Assembly: GCF_027580225.2 (NCBI RefSeq)
Contig: NC_073356.2
Location: forward strand, 7,719,001 to 7,783,000
Direction of reading: 5' to 3'
Origin: Misgurnus anguillicaudatus
Taxonomy: Eukaryota; Chordata; Actinopteri; Cypriniformes; Cobitidae
DNA length: 64,000 nucleotides
Below are positions 33,800 through 45,246 of the stretch, piece by piece. The notes below the pieces were generated by a model that was given only the letters and a program-made list of their open reading frames with translations, ran no database searches and had not been told where the DNA came from. The translations under genes were made by a program, and so were the position numbers. Each line of letters begins with the position of its first letter. The first letter of the stretch is position 1.

Positions 33800-33980
33800 A
33801 ATGGTGTATAGTGGGCAGCGCTCCGACATGTGGTGCTTTCACACTTTCTGGGACCCAAGTTCGATTCCCGGCTCGTGGTCATTTGCCGATCCAATATCCT
33901 TCTCTCCTCCCTGTCCTTTCCGGTCCTCTCCAAAACTCACTGTTAAATAAAGGCAAAAACTGGCCAAAAAATATAACTTT
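33800..33980 (+). mobile_element. tRNA-derived SINE
   Basis: An A-box-like GTATAGTGGGCAGCG is followed, about 50 bp on, by a B box AGTTCGATTCCCGG. The body is pyrimidine-rich (CTTCTCTCCTCCCTGTCC) and the tail is AATAAAGGCAAAAACTGGCC then an A-rich end. This order of tRNA-like head, C/T-rich body and AATAAAGGCA tail is familiar from cyprinid SINEs. It sits inside the mariner-like element. It depends on LINE enzymes for movement, and none is seen in the window. Confidence 0.8.
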
Positions 33981-35148
33981 TGAATTATATTATGTTGTAT
34001 TTGATTTTGGTTCAGAGTTACTGTACTTTCAAGTGTTTAGAAAAATAATGTTCTTAATTGACCAATCCCCTTGATTCTGTTACTAGTCCAACATTAGTTC
34101 TGGAATGTGTGGTTGTCAAGCTAGCCATCAGGATTTTATCTGTTACAATATGTGCTGTTATGGTAGTTTCAGAGTGGAAAAAGTAAGTGGATCAGTTTAC
34201 CCCGAGCTGGTTCACTTTACCCCCTTGATTTTTCTGTCTGTCTCAGTTTACCCCTAAGCTGGGGTAAAGTGAGACATAAGACCACTTTTTTTAAAACAAT
34301 CATATTTTCACTGCTCTTCGTCCTGAATACATTCTGGTAATTTCCATAGCTAGGAAACATCCTGAATTAATGGGAAATGTGTAAATTTGACTGATATATC
34401 ATTTTAGCTCGCTTAGAGGGAAGCAAATGTAAAAAATGTCTCACTTTACCCCACTCTCCCCTACTATATATATTCTCATTATTTTTAACACATCAATAGT
34501 TATGCGTTGTTACAGAGTTAGACACTTTTGACTCCACACAGAAACAGCAATGCGTGCTGCATGACATAAGGAACATCCTGGATCTGTTTTTACGCTCTTC
34601 TTTATTTTTTTATGTATTATAGAAGTATCGGATCTGGACTCGGTATCGGCAGATACTTAAAATCAAATGACTCGGATGAGGGCAAAAGAACCTGATCGGG
34701 ACATCCCTAATAGAGTCGCCTCTTTTGAAAGAGACGAGCGACACACAGCGACAAAGTTGCTTATAATGTGTATGTACCGCACCGCATTCCTCCTTCCACG
34801 CGCTTTCAGACACAGCAATCTGAAACGTTTAAGTACTTTCAACTGGTGGCAGCGCCTACTAGTTGTGCAATGGTTCTCGGTAAAGAATCGAACCGTCCCA
34901 TTATCCTCCCACTGTTTGGCATGCACGTGCACCGCGTTTGATTCGACCACACATTTCTAATATAGTTTGGTGAAAAAAACAACGTATAAAACAGCTAATC
35001 TATGGTTCTGAATACGCTCTGTGTGTGTGTTTTCGGGAGAGTACCTGTCCAATCAACTTATAGTATGCAAATCTGTTGCCAACCTCACAGTTCCTCCTCA
35101 TAAGTTGGTGTGTGTGTTTGTGTGTGTGTTTGTTGCGGACCATTTAGC

Positions 35149-35247
35149 ATGGCAAGCGAAGGAGAAAAGCTGCTAATAGAAGCACCGCCAGCTTCATTTA
35201 AGTCTTCTGCAACAGTGATGCTCAAGAAAACGTGGACAAAACTGTAA
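35149..35247 (+). pseudogene. N-terminal piece of a hAT transposase
   Basis: From the ATG at 35149 the plus strand reads MASEGEKLLIEAPPASFKSS, then AT(V)MLKKTWTKL and a stop. The phrase with acidic start, IEAPP and FKSS precedes the BED zinc finger in several fish hAT transposases that I remember. Here the zinc-finger cysteines and histidines are not reached, so only a stub of about 33 codons remains. Its position inside a hAT remnant supports the reading. The family link is inferred, not proven by a catalytic motif. Confidence 0.45.
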
Positions 35248-35393
35248 AATACGCTTGGCACGAGTGCCATAAGCTTAAGGCAATACATCTAATATGATGA
35301 GTCACTTATTGCACCTGGGTGTTGTTGATAGCACACGGTCGCAGGTGAGACCGAAACAGCACACATTGCCTTCTATGTTTAAATGTTAACAAA

Positions 35394-36991
35394 CAGGGCC
35401 GGGTTTCCCAAAAGCATCGTAAGGCTAAGTAGATCGTAAAAACGATCGTACTAATCATCTTAGAATTACGGGCTGTTTCCCAAAAGCTTTGTAACTTAAG
35501 TTGCACTTGAAAATCATTGTAGATCTACGAGTGGTCTGGAGTAATCGTTCATTTATAAGTGCATCGTAAGACAACAGAGTTACAAGGTCACCTATAGGTT
35601 AACCAGCAAATTGCACTCCTGCAATGACGATAATGTAATGTTTTAAATGTTTATTTATTTATTTGGTTCTTCTTTGTTTATTTTATATTAAATATATAAT
35701 ATAATATATTTAAAATTCAAATGAGAAATCAAATTTAAAACATAAATTAATAAAGAAGGAAAACGTATTTTGTACAAGTTGGTAAAAGTTTTTTGTATTT
35801 TGGTAAAAGTTGGTATAGCAAATTGATAAATGGTTCATACCGATTGCTGCTATAATTCATCTAAACATTGTTTTGAAGGGAAATGGCATCTAATGAAAGA
35901 AACCAAATAAATATTTACGGTACAATGCAATAATCTATAATAATAAATAAACATAGATAATAAACAACAAATAATAATAATAATCTAAACCAGTGGTCTT
36001 CACTATTTTTCTCATGAGCGCCACACTGATGGGTAAGGCTTAATAGGAGAGCCGCCTTTACCGCAAATATCAAAATTTACATCCAGTCATAAATTACAAG
36101 TCTGCTTATCAATCTGTTGCGATGCAATAAATACAAAGGCAAATCATTCTTTATCATTTACCAGTCAAATTTGTAACTGAGACAATATGATTTTCCTTAA
36201 TGACAAAAACAGGATTTTAATGCTAAGCATTCTTATAATATGCTTATGCAGTGCCCCCCAAACCACAAGAGGGCCACCTTTCTCGTAATGCGGCGTTCAT
36301 GTGGCGCTGCACAGAACGGTTGGCGAGTGACATTACTGTGCCACGAGAGCAATTCGAAAGCATAACAAGCTGTCTTATCTCACGGTACTTTGATGTCATA
36401 TGACGATCGCTCTGGGCAAGTGACGCATGTGATTTAACACGCTTATCGATGTGCATCTTGATCTAATACGTATGGTTTTCTAACAAAGTTGGCGTCCGGA
36501 GCAGAAAAGACAGAAATGTCTGCATGATCATATCACTGTATTATGTACTGCCATGCGAGCCACAAATTAAAGCTTGCCGAGCCGCGCAATGAAGAACACT
36601 GATCTAAACTATAATAGAAACGCAGAAGGCATTTCACAGTGGGACGAGTCCTAACTAAATACGGAAAAGAATATTTAATAAATTATTAAAACATTTAAAA
36701 AGTCATTGAACAATAATGAAAATATATTATTAAAAATATTAGTGCACATCGGCTGAAGATCATTAGCCTAAACAAGCTTCTGCTACAAATTCGAGTCATT
36801 CTATTGGTGACATTTCAGCACTTGACAAATAGATAGCGACTCGTAAGTAGCACTTAAAACCCAGCTGTGAACGATCGTTTCACGTGCATCTTTGGGAAAC
36901 GCACGTAAATGAACAACGAATGTTCGTTAAGTAGCTTGTAGAAAGCGCTCTTAAGTGCTAAGTTCAATCGTTATCGGGAAACCCAGCCCTG
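35394..36991. mobile_element. TIR element, CAGGGCCGGGTTTCCC...GGGAAACCCAGCCCTG
   Basis: Inverted ends CAGGGCCGGGTTTCCC and GGGAAACCCAGCCCTG, with CTTAAG/GATCGT words inside both. CAGGG termini suggest hAT, but the 8-bp flanks (TTAACAAA and ATCTTTTT) do not match. Without the nested element at 35990 it is about 980 bp. No coding content. Confidence 0.75.
35990..36601. mobile_element. hAT element with perfect ATCTAAAC duplication
   Basis: A 612-bp element from CAGTGGTCTTCAC to TGAAGAACACTG, flanked by ATCTAAAC at 35982-35989 and 36602-36609. GAGCGCCACA near the left and GCGAGCCACA near the right are further paired words. It is nested in the CAGGGCCGGG element, which is itself inside a hAT remnant. 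Confidence 0.92.
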
Positions 36992-37366
36992 ATCTTTTTG
37001 CGAAAAAACTTGAAGATAGTGGCATAGAATATAAAAAGTAACCCATTGTTCTAAGCTATTTTATTTTTATTTTGAAGTGCACTGTATGTTGGTACATGTA
37101 GTATAATGCAAGTACTCTTAAGTGAAAATGTTGATTTTGGCAGAGGTTAAAATTTGCTTAGGTTTTTATTTTTGTAAATAAGCCTGTTGTGACCAAAGTG
37201 TTAGGTGTTTGTAACCCAATAAATAATTTATAATTATTATAAATTATTTGACAGTAGCCTTTTTGTCCCCATAAACATAAACACACACACAGAAACGTAC
37301 CGAAACCATGACCCTAGAACCGTGACACACACCGAACCGTGAGTAATTTGAACCGTTGCACCCCTA

Positions 37367-39543
37367 GCATTTAAAAGAGTGAGTGGCATGCACGTATTTG
37401 TACACGCAAAAGAAGCCAAATGTGAACCGCCCCTAAATGTAAACATTTATTATTATTTTTGCAGTATTAAGAATCTGGGCATACTGACAGCACTGTGACA
37501 TGATGAGTGTCAGAACTGCATTATCTTCACCGTCATCCTCATTCACTCCACCCACTCGTTTTAATAATCCCCACCTGGACCTCATCACCCCTACACTTTA
37601 TATACTGTACTGTTCACTCTCTGCCACTCATTGTCTGGTCTCGTCAGTTATGACACCGACTAGACTTACCTCAAGGACTTACCTATCATTCCCTCGTCGT
37701 CATCTGCTCCTCGTTCCTCTCCTCATCTTTATCCCAGGATCCTCACCAATCATTTGCAACCAAAGAGATTCACTAAGTTCCCATCTGAAGAACTCTTACA
37801 TACTGCTTACCATTATCCGTTTAATATCAACTGTATTTCAACAAATTACATTTAACCTACCATCTGACTGCCTGCCTATCCATTGTGTGACATTAAGATT
37901 TACATGATGTGCAATATGTGCCATATCTGCCACTCTTTGTTGTAAGCAGGCGCAGATTTTTTTTAATGTAGCTTAAATAAATTAATTGCAACCACTTACC
38001 TTAAAAAATTGAGTAAATTCAATGAATAATTTTTTTCAGTGTGTGGGTGCGCGTACCACACTTTGGGAATCCCTGTTGTAAGTAAACCTGTATTTACTGT
38101 AGACTGGTTACATTTTTTTTTACCTAGTATAGTTTTTATTATTATTCGAAGACCAGGGAAACTAGCTACATTTGTTGTTTTAACCACTTGACAACCATGA
38201 AAAGACATGTCACCTATAATTTAATACACTTGTTGGACCTTACTGAAACCTTGGGTAATACTGCTTGATTAACAGTTCCACACGTTTTCTTGACATTCGT
38301 ATAAAGTCATGTTGAAACTGTTTGCAAACAATGACTGTGCCAAAAAGAGGGAAAATCACCTGCATGCAATTTTTGCTTCTCGCTCCAGAAGCCTTTGGTT
38401 TGCATAATGGTGAATATTTTGGGTAAAAACAGGTTGCAAAATATTTCTATTTCTGCTAAGTTGCTTTACTACAGTGCACATTGTGAATTTTCAGAAATAA
38501 AATTGAACTAAAAGGAATTTAACAAATTGATAGCAAACGTTGTGGAAAGTGTTTTTTCTTTCTGTTAAGTTTATTCACTTTGAAATCTTAGTTGTGTATA
38601 ATTCACTTTTTACATGTCTCTTACCAATTTTAGGGGGTCATTCATAATCTTGCATTTAATAACAACAGAGAAATGTTACAACAGCAGTTTCAAAAGAGGA
38701 TATAAGGGTCTCAATGCAAACTTTGGTCAGAATTAGTATGAGCTGGACCAGATATGCAGGTAGACACTCAATGTTACTGTGATACAGTGAAATGTCAGTT
38801 TTTAATATAGTATGTTAAGAGTTAAGTGTTTTGGGAAAAGCTATAATATGAAATTCAACAATCTCCCTGTTGTGTATTTATTAACATAAATGACAGGTTT
38901 CACTGTGACTGACTCATTGGGTATTATTGTATTTAATGAGCTCTGTCTTTAAAACCATTTTGCTGATGTCACATAGGCTCTTTGTAAACCGAGAGACAGA
39001 ACGCTTTTGAGGTATTGTTATAGTCTAAAGTAATACAGTAGTTACACAGTAATTTAATGCTGTTGGAAGTTTTCTTTTTTATTGTCTTTAACGGCCGTGG
39101 TTCATGAATGTAAACAGCAGCTCTGGGATTGTTGACAGCTGGGCTTCTCGTATAAATAAAGAGTGTGATCATGGGAAATTGTGTGTTAACAGCTGATATT
39201 TGAGTTAGACCGTATAAATATTGGCCAGGGAAATAAATAACTCTCTTACTGTGGTATTGTTTGTCAGACTGAGTAACTACTGCAGACCATTTTCTTTTCT
39301 CTTGTGTGTTTTTATTGAGAGAATAACTTTTAAGCTCTTCAAACTAAATCACCTGGATGTGATGTATAAAATACCAAATGTTTACATTTCTTATATGTTC
39401 CAACATGAAGCATTATATAGTGTCTTCCTGGACATTGGCTTATCAGGTTCATTCCTTTATATTAGTTATTTAAACCATAAACAGAGAATACACAGCTCAG
39501 TAAGCTGAAATTGTGCTTCCCAGTCATAAATATCTTCAGATCG
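37367..39543. other. Stretch without a supported gene
   Basis: The 135-codon plus-strand frame at 37500-37907 is C/T-rich low-complexity sequence with TATATAC near 37600. It may be part of a retroelement LTR, but no paired copy exists here. The rest, about 1.6 kb, is AT-rich with no TE ends that I can define and may be unique sequence. Confidence 0.4.
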
Positions 39544-39789
39544 GTGGTGTTTTTGCAGAAACCTACCCATATTCAAAAGCTGATTACAAAAGAACTACTG
39601 AAGGTAGGATGAAATTTTTTTTTTTTTTGAAAGCAGAGGGTCTGTTCTTTCATTTGGTATGTTGTATGTTTATATATTTAATATATTTATATTTAAGAAC
39701 ATTTTCTGGAAGGCATTAAACTTTTGTGAAAATCATGAAAAACGCTGGCTGGCAACTTTTTTAAAAAACGCTGGCGGCGAAAGAGTTAA
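39544..39789. mobile_element. TTAA piggyBac-like MITE, copy d, left-truncated
   Basis: GTGGTGTTTTTGCAGAAACC through CTGGCAACTTTTTTAAAAAA to GGCGGCGAAAGAGTTAA at 39789 matches the right half of copy c (56559-57151) in the same orientation. The left half and its TTAA are absent. Confidence 0.8.
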
Positions 39790-40246
39790 CATCTCCATTC
39801 ATACATTCCTCCTCCGAACCTGCTTTTCCTTTGCTGGGTAACAGGAGGTTGGAGCCAAAGGCTCCCACGAACACCAAGAAACACCTTAACAAACACAAAC
39901 AAACTGATTCCGCCCATATCTAGCAACTCAAAAACATGATGGTTGTTGGCATTTGTTGCATTTTTTACAGCTTAAATGAAGGAGCACACTAACAGTTACA
40001 TGTGAGTGTAACGTTTGCATGAACTGTGAAAAATGTATTAAATTGTAAATTACTGTAAAAACAACAGATATGTTTAACCTGAAGACAAGAATTGATTTTA
40101 AGACTGGTTGATAAAATGTGATGAACTAATGTCCAGGACAGCTAACTTTATGAAGTTCTAAACGTAGGTTTGGGAGGAGCCTGAACATTCAGTCCTGTCA
40201 ATCATCCCGAGAGCCTATTTAAGCCAGTCAGTCTTCACTCCTACCA
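39790..40246. other. Leader region of the open frame at 40247
   Basis: No gene. A TATTTAAG motif lies at about 40216-40223, 25-30 bp before the ATG at 40247, so any transcript starting from it would have almost no leader. The upstream part is AT-rich and unassigned. Confidence 0.35.
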
Positions 40247-40879
40247 GTGATGATTCATCCGGCATTAGGCCCCGCCCTTTTCCGGAACAATGTCAAGACG
40301 AACTTCTCTTCATCTCCGATGAAGGTTTTTCATCCAACGCAGATTTGTCTTCAGCAGTCAGCCCATATCCAGGACCCTCCAACCCTAATCTCGCTCCCTC
40401 GCAGAGCTCCGGGGGAAAGAGGACGCCCTTCTCAACGTCCTCCTGCCATTTCACTTAAACGCCGCCATTTAAATCCTTCCTCCCCACCTCCGGCAAGACG
40501 TCCTCAAACCTCTCCTTTTGCGACTTCACCTGGACCATCTTTAACCCCTGCAATAACAAAAAGGACTGTAAACATGTTGCGGCACGCGACCGCCAACATC
40601 AAATTCTCTAGAAGGATTTCAAAAGCCCAACTTTACGAGCTTTACCTCAGTGCTCAAACAGGCCAGACCCCAGTAGCTGCTCCCCTGACATATTCCAAAA
40701 AAGCTCCCGGCCGCCCTTGTAAGAATCCGCAGCGCTTTCCAGCAAACTCAAGGCCTTCGCCAGCCTTAAGGGCTTCCCCTCCGGCCGCCGCGCATTCGCC
40801 CCCCCAGCCCAGCCGGTGTGGCCACCACAACACCTTATCACCTGTAACCTTCCCATTCCTCACACCCACACCTGCTTAA
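40247..40879 (+). CDS. 210-codon open frame with SAP-like stretch, probably TE ORF1
   Basis: This is the longest undamaged frame in the window. It begins MMIHPALGPALFRNN and is basic and proline-rich, with PRRAPGERGRPSQRPP, PPPARRPQTSP and a long C-terminal APPL-, SRPSPALRASPP-type tract. The middle (about residues 107-135) reads NMLRHATANIKFSRR then SKAQLYELYLSAQTG, which resembles the helix-turn-helix of SAP-type DNA-binding motifs. I have seen such segments in the first frame of fish TE genes, including DIRS-like and Ngaro-like elements, but no recombinase or polymerase follows. A decayed Harbinger transposase begins 25 bp downstream in the same orientation. A role in nucleic-acid binding is inference only. 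It may simply be a TE frame preserved by chance because it is low in stop-prone codons. Confidence 0.45.
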   Translation: MMIHPALGPALFRNNVKTNFSSSPMKVFHPTQICLQQSAHIQDPPTLISLPRRAPGERGRPSQRPPAISLKRRHLNPSSPPPARRPQTSPFATSPGPSLTPAITKRTVNMLRHATANIKFSRRISKAQLYELYLSAQTGQTPVAAPLTYSKKAPGRPCKNPQRFPANSRPSPALRASPPAAAHSPPQPSRCGHHNTLSPVTFPFLTPTPA

Positions 40880-40904
40880 ATTTGAACCTGCTACTGAGGA
40901 GGTT

Positions 40905-41895
40905 TCAATTCTCAAAATGGTAGCACTTATTTGGTGGATTGGATAAAATGAAAGAGTTTCTCGCAGAAAAATAAGGGACCGTCTCAACCCTGGTGATGAA
41001 TTTTTAAAGCGGTACCGATTCAGCAAGGAGTGTGATGAAATTAAATTTAAAAAATTAAGCCTGCAATTAGACATGGCAATGACTGCAATGTAGCCATACA
41101 TCCCATGCTCCAGCCTTGCACTTTTACGCTACTGGTTGTTTCCAAATTGTGGATGGGGACCTTTTTTTGGAGTACATTGTTGGAAGAGTATTGCAGGTGA
41201 TTGCAGCCTTAAAAAAATAGTATATAAGATATGCCTCAACAGGAGAAACATCTGCTGGATTTTACAGAAAAGCTGGTTTTCCAGGAGTTATAGGAGCTAT
41301 TGACTGTACTCACATTCCCATGCAAAACCCAGGTGGAGAAAATGGAGAGCTGTTTCACAACAGGAGGGGCTACTGTTCCATCAATGTTCAAGTTGTTTGT
41401 GATGAAAAGGCTGAAATCACAAACATTGTAACTCGATGACCAGGATCTACACATGATAGCAGGATCTTTGATAACAGCCACCTCTGTGCCCTGCTGGAAA
41501 GCCATACATATCAGGGTCACCTAGTAGGTGACAATGGATACCCCTGTCACGACTACCTACTGACACCAATACTTAACCCTTTACCAGCAGCTGAGAAACG
41601 ATACAACATCTGCCAGATTGCAGCAAGAGGTCTTGGTCGAAAGGGTGTTTGGAAAAAGGGATTTCCCTGGGTGCAGAATGAGCTTAGAACAAAACTTGAT
41701 ACAACATTGGCAGTCATTGATGCTCTGGCAGTTCTGTATAACTTTGGGAAAAGACTTTGAGATGAGGTACTTTCAGAGTTTGAAGTACATTACAGAATTG
41801 AACACACAGAGGATGAAGAAGAGGAACACAATGCTGCCACTGCAAATGTCAATGCTGTTCGGAGGATCTTAATTGAAAACCATTTCACTGCATAA
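40905..41895 (+). pseudogene. Harbinger (HARBI1-like) transposase, frameshifted
   Basis: The plus strand carries nearly the whole transposase of a PIF/Harbinger element. The start contains RKIRDRLNPGDEFLKRYRF. A shifted frame then gives FYATGCFQIVDGDLF, followed by AGFYRKAGFPGVIGAIDCTH with the first catalytic aspartate, RRGYCSINVQVVCD, PGSTHDSRIF and VGDNGYPCHDYLLTPILNP with the second. After another shift, VERVFG supplies the glutamate region, and the tail ends in an acidic stretch and a stop at 41893-41895. In-frame stops occur near 41089 and 41439, and at least three frameshifts are needed, so it is dead. HARBI1-type enzymes act with a Myb-like partner protein; none was recognised here unless the frame at 40247 plays that role, which its sequence does not show. 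No terminal inverted repeats were identified. Confidence 0.85.
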
Positions 41896-43203
41896 TAGCA
41901 GTGTGTATGTGTGTGCATATTTATATAGCACATAGTAGTACTGTAATATAATAAATGTAATATAGTATGTAGTTTATAAATGTATGTAGTAAACTAACTT
42001 AACTAAACTAAACCTAACTAAACTAGATAACCTAACTAAATTAACTAAACCTGACTAAACTAACCAATCCTAACTAAAGTAGCTAAACTAACTAACTAAA
42101 CTATCTAAACTAATTTAACTAAACTAACTTTACTAACTAAAACTAGCCAAACTTAACTAAATTAGCTATCTAAACCAACTAAATGAATTACTAACTTATA
42201 TAAAATATAACTTAACTAACTAAACTAAACTAAATTAACTGAACTAAAATTAACTTAACTAAACTAAACCTAACTGAACTAACCTATCCTATCAAAATTA
42301 ACTATATAACTAAACCTAAATAAACTAGCTTTCCTTAACTTATCTTAAACTAAACTAACTAAACTTACTAGACTGTTTATACTAGCTACACTTAACTAAA
42401 CTTAGTAAACTTACTTACCTTAACTAACTAAACAAGGAAACGAACTAAACTAGCTAAACCAACTACATGAACTAGCTTAACTTATTAACCTAACTCAACT
42501 AACAAGACTAACTAAACTACCTAAACTTAGTAAACTAACTTACATTAACTAAGTAAACTAGCTAACCTAACTAAATGAGGTAACTAAACCAACTAAGCTA
42601 ATTACTGACTTAATATCTTAACTAAACAAAATAATCTAGCTAAAATTAAGTTAGTGAACTCTCTTAACCAACTAAACTAACTCATCATTTTAAACTAACT
42701 AAATTAACTAAACCTAGCTAAACGAATGTGTCCTAACTTATCATAATTAAATTTACTAATTAACTAGGCTAATTAAACTAGCTGAACTAAAATAAACATT
42801 TCAACCAGCTTGTCCTCACTAAACTAATTTATTCTAACTAAACTAGCTAACCTAACTAACTTATCTAACTAAACTAAGTAAACTAACTTAGAGGTATAGC
42901 GGAAGATTTTCCCGAATTATTTAAAAGAACCGCCCCTCCACATTTTTTAAAAAATGCACACGCAACACTCTCCCTCCTCCCGAGAGGGAATGCCTGTTAA
43001 ATCGTGCATGAGACAGAGAGAGAGCATGCAGTAGTGTAGTTCTTCTCTGTACTTGCTCTGTTTACAAGTTGCTGTTGGCATGTTTACCGTGTCTGAGCGG
43101 TTGGTGACTTGTGCCAGGTCTAGCATCGCTAATCATAGCTAACATCAACTTTTACTAGCAGTGATTTTAAATGGATTTCTCCAAATAGCATGACAAAATG
43201 TAC

Positions 43204-43291
43204 CTTTCCAGTAGAAACTTCTTTCTTCATAGTCCTTTCTCTTCTTGTCATACAATTCGTAGACAGTTTTTCTCTTGTGACCCTCAGACAT
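43204..43291 (-). pseudogene. Possible first exon of a transposon gene
   Basis: The minus strand from 43291 reads MSEGHKRKTVYELYDKKRKD and then YEERSFYWK, ending at a GGTACA sequence that could be a splice donor. The basic start with RKTVYELYDKKRK is like the N-terminus of some fish DNA-transposon-encoded proteins that I remember, but no catalytic domain is attached and no later exon was found. It lies within the short element X, so most of the gene would have been deleted. Twenty-nine codons are too few for a sure call. Confidence 0.35.
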
Positions 43292-43492
43292 TTTGAAAAA
43301 AAACGCGAGCTTCAATGAATGGTTGAAACCGTAGCACAACACATATTCACGTGAAAGTGTAGAAAGTGCAGAAAGCGAACCTAGGAATTAGCATGTACAA
43401 CGGTTATACGTCAACATATCATCAGAATGATTGACATCTGGGATGACCAATAATATAGGTGATCCACCCGAAAAACGAAAATCTTCCGCTAT

Positions 43493-45246
43493 TAGGGCTG
43501 AACGTTTTCAAGTTTTTAATTAACCGTTAAACGACACCCTTAGCGGTTAATACTCGGATAACCATATTATGCGCAAGGCAACCCAGAGATACAGACACAC
43601 GAGAAAGGGGTAGTTATTAATTTTTAACACCTTTAATAACTGGTTGGACCACATTTAAAACTAAATTAATTTATAGAAATAAAACGCACTGGTAAGGACA
43701 GAGAGCTTAACTCATTCACCGCCATTGACGAGTTATCTCGTCATTTATGAGTTCATATTTAACTAATAAGTATGCCTTTCTGGACGAATTTCAAAGTGAA
43801 AGTGTAATACCGCTTTTATCCACCAGATGGCGCCAAAACGAATTTATCAAAAACGGAAGTTAAAAAAATATAACGTTTTATTTTAACTCTCTTTATGGAG
43901 TCTGATATCTAACATAAATTTCTTTACAAAAACGCAATTTTTTAAGCTTTTTGCTCAAAATGTTGTATTTTTGAAGAGAAATATCCATATTTCAGTGGTT
44001 AAATTAAGTAGAAAAAGTAAATATATAATGAAACGTTTTTTCCCCATTTTGTTTGTTTGTTTATTGCTTCTTTGAAAGCAGAGGGTGTGTTCTTTAATTT
44101 GATATAATTTGTATGTTTATATATTTATAGAAAATAATTTTCCTGCAAGGAATTTTGTGAAAATTTTGTTAAAATCACAAAAATGCAGGTGGGCAACTTT
44201 TCTCAAAAAGGCTGGCGGTGAATGAGTTAAGTATGTCACTGACTTTTGCGTTCGCGGGGATGGTAGGCTGGGCGAAGGTACTCGCAGGCTCCGCGGCCAC
44301 CTCTCTATGATGCCCGGGTGTTGGCTGGGTTTGCCGCGATAGTCGGTGAAACGGTGATTGCCGATGCTTCAGCCTCTCACCGGTTAGATCACTTGCCAAC
44401 CCAGACACCGTCTTTCACCATCGTTTTGATATTTTCTTGTAATTAAATCATTTAGCTTCGTTAGAGAGAGCAAACACTTATAACTGAATGTGTCTGCTGC
44501 ATGAATTCACAGCGGACCTGAACGCACGTCACAGAGCAGCAGGTGTCAGATTTCATTTATTTCTGTCAGAGTTTGCGAGGCGAGCTGAATACCAGACGAT
44601 AGCAGAAGCCGCGTGCTTACTTGTTTTTGTTATAATGCACATATATGATGTTTAATATAAGCAAGATAGTTTTGTTGTATTTTTTATCAAGAAAAATAAT
44701 AAACCCATCATTCAAGCAGTGCTTTATGGAGGAGTAGCCGGTTGCACTGCTTTGACGAGTTCTGCGAGAATTACCTGCGCACATTGACTCAAGCACTTAA
44801 TTAAACCAGCTGTTTATTCATAAGCACGCAAATTCATACGCGATTTAATGCAGCTTACGCAAGCGCTGCATTTAAACAATTGCATAATTCAAAAGTAAAA
44901 TGCGCACGTCTGCATGCATTAACCGGTGGGAAAATTCTGTCAACGCAGCAACCCTAGGTTGTACATGAAGTATATAAGCACTGCATTGCAATACTTGCAT
45001 TTTGCCCTGTCATTCTCGATTTTAAAGTGCTCCCACACTGTGGTTTTCTTTGCCCGCTTCATATTAGAAAACTGCTACTACTTGTGGACATTACAAATGT
45101 CTGGGAGTGCTTTGGCGGTCTCTGGTGGTGAAAAAATGTATTACAACTAAATTCAATGCACGCCATTGATGCCAATTAACCGAGCAAAATGTTTCACTCG
45201 GTTAAACAATTTTTAACGGTTAATCGGTTAACCATGGACACCCCTA
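43493..45246. mobile_element. hAT element with perfect TCCGCTAT duplication
   Basis: A 1754-bp element from TAGGGCTGAACGTTTTC to GGACACCCCTA, with AATTAACCG/CGGTTAA words repeated inside both ends. It is flanked by TCCGCTAT at 43485-43492 and 45247-45254. The target lies in the right terminal repeat of element X. It contains a TTAA MITE at 43707-44230. GC-rich sequence around 44240-44400 may be a remnant of a coding or promoter region. Confidence 0.92.
43707..44230. mobile_element. TTAA piggyBac-like MITE, copy b
   Basis: TTAACTCATTCACCGCC at the left and GGCGGTGAATGAGTTAA at the right. CGAGTTATCTCG near the left end is the decayed form of the CGAGATATCTCG palindrome of copies a and c. More diverged than the other full copies. 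Nested in the hAT at 43493. Confidence 0.85.

Larger units (their letters stand above)
32443..34461. mobile_element. Mariner-like element, GGGGAGAGTGGGGTAAAGTG ends
   Basis: The ends GGGGAGAGTGGGGTAAAGTG and CACTTTACCCCACTCTCCCC are inverted copies flanked by TA on both sides, as for Tc1/mariner insertions. The end motif GGGGTAAAGTGAGACA recurs internally near 32470, 32812, 32832 and 34261 in one orientation and as TTTACCCC near 34198 and 34219. No transposase frame is visible. It carries a foldback at 33052-33623 and a SINE at 33800-33980. The superfamily is inferred from the TA flanks only. Confidence 0.75.
31404..34709. mobile_element. hAT-like remnant with GATCGGGACATCCCTA right end
   Basis: The right end GAACCTGATCGGGACATCCCTA and the paired subterminal words CTCGGTATCGG and GACTCGGAT are typical of a fish hAT family. 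The left side begins inside the subterminal zone (CAGATATCGGCCCCGATC), so the left terminus is lost. The interior is interrupted by a mariner-like element at 32443-34461 and contains the perfect palindrome at 32146-32220. Confidence 0.6.
34710..37366. mobile_element. hAT remnant ending GAACCGTTGCACCCCTA
   Basis: The right end CACACCGAACCGTGAG...GAACCGTTGCACCCCTA belongs to a hAT family. The left side contains the matching words GGTTCTCGG and GAATCGAACCG near 34872-34895, but its terminus is not clear. A transposase N-terminal exon remnant lies at 35149-35247. The interior is interrupted by 35394-36991. Confidence 0.55.

Noticed and set aside
37500..37907. 135-codon plus-strand gene
   Set aside because: Composition is C/T-rich low complexity with no domain; may be LTR-like, but no partner LTR was found.
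40647..40869. Minus-strand frames opposite the SAP-like open frame
   Set aside because: They are shadows of the proline-rich plus-strand frame.
41985..42887. Interstitial telomeric repeat
   Set aside because: The tract is CTAA/CTAAA based; runs of CCCTAA or TTAGGG are absent, so the likeness to telomere sequence is superficial.
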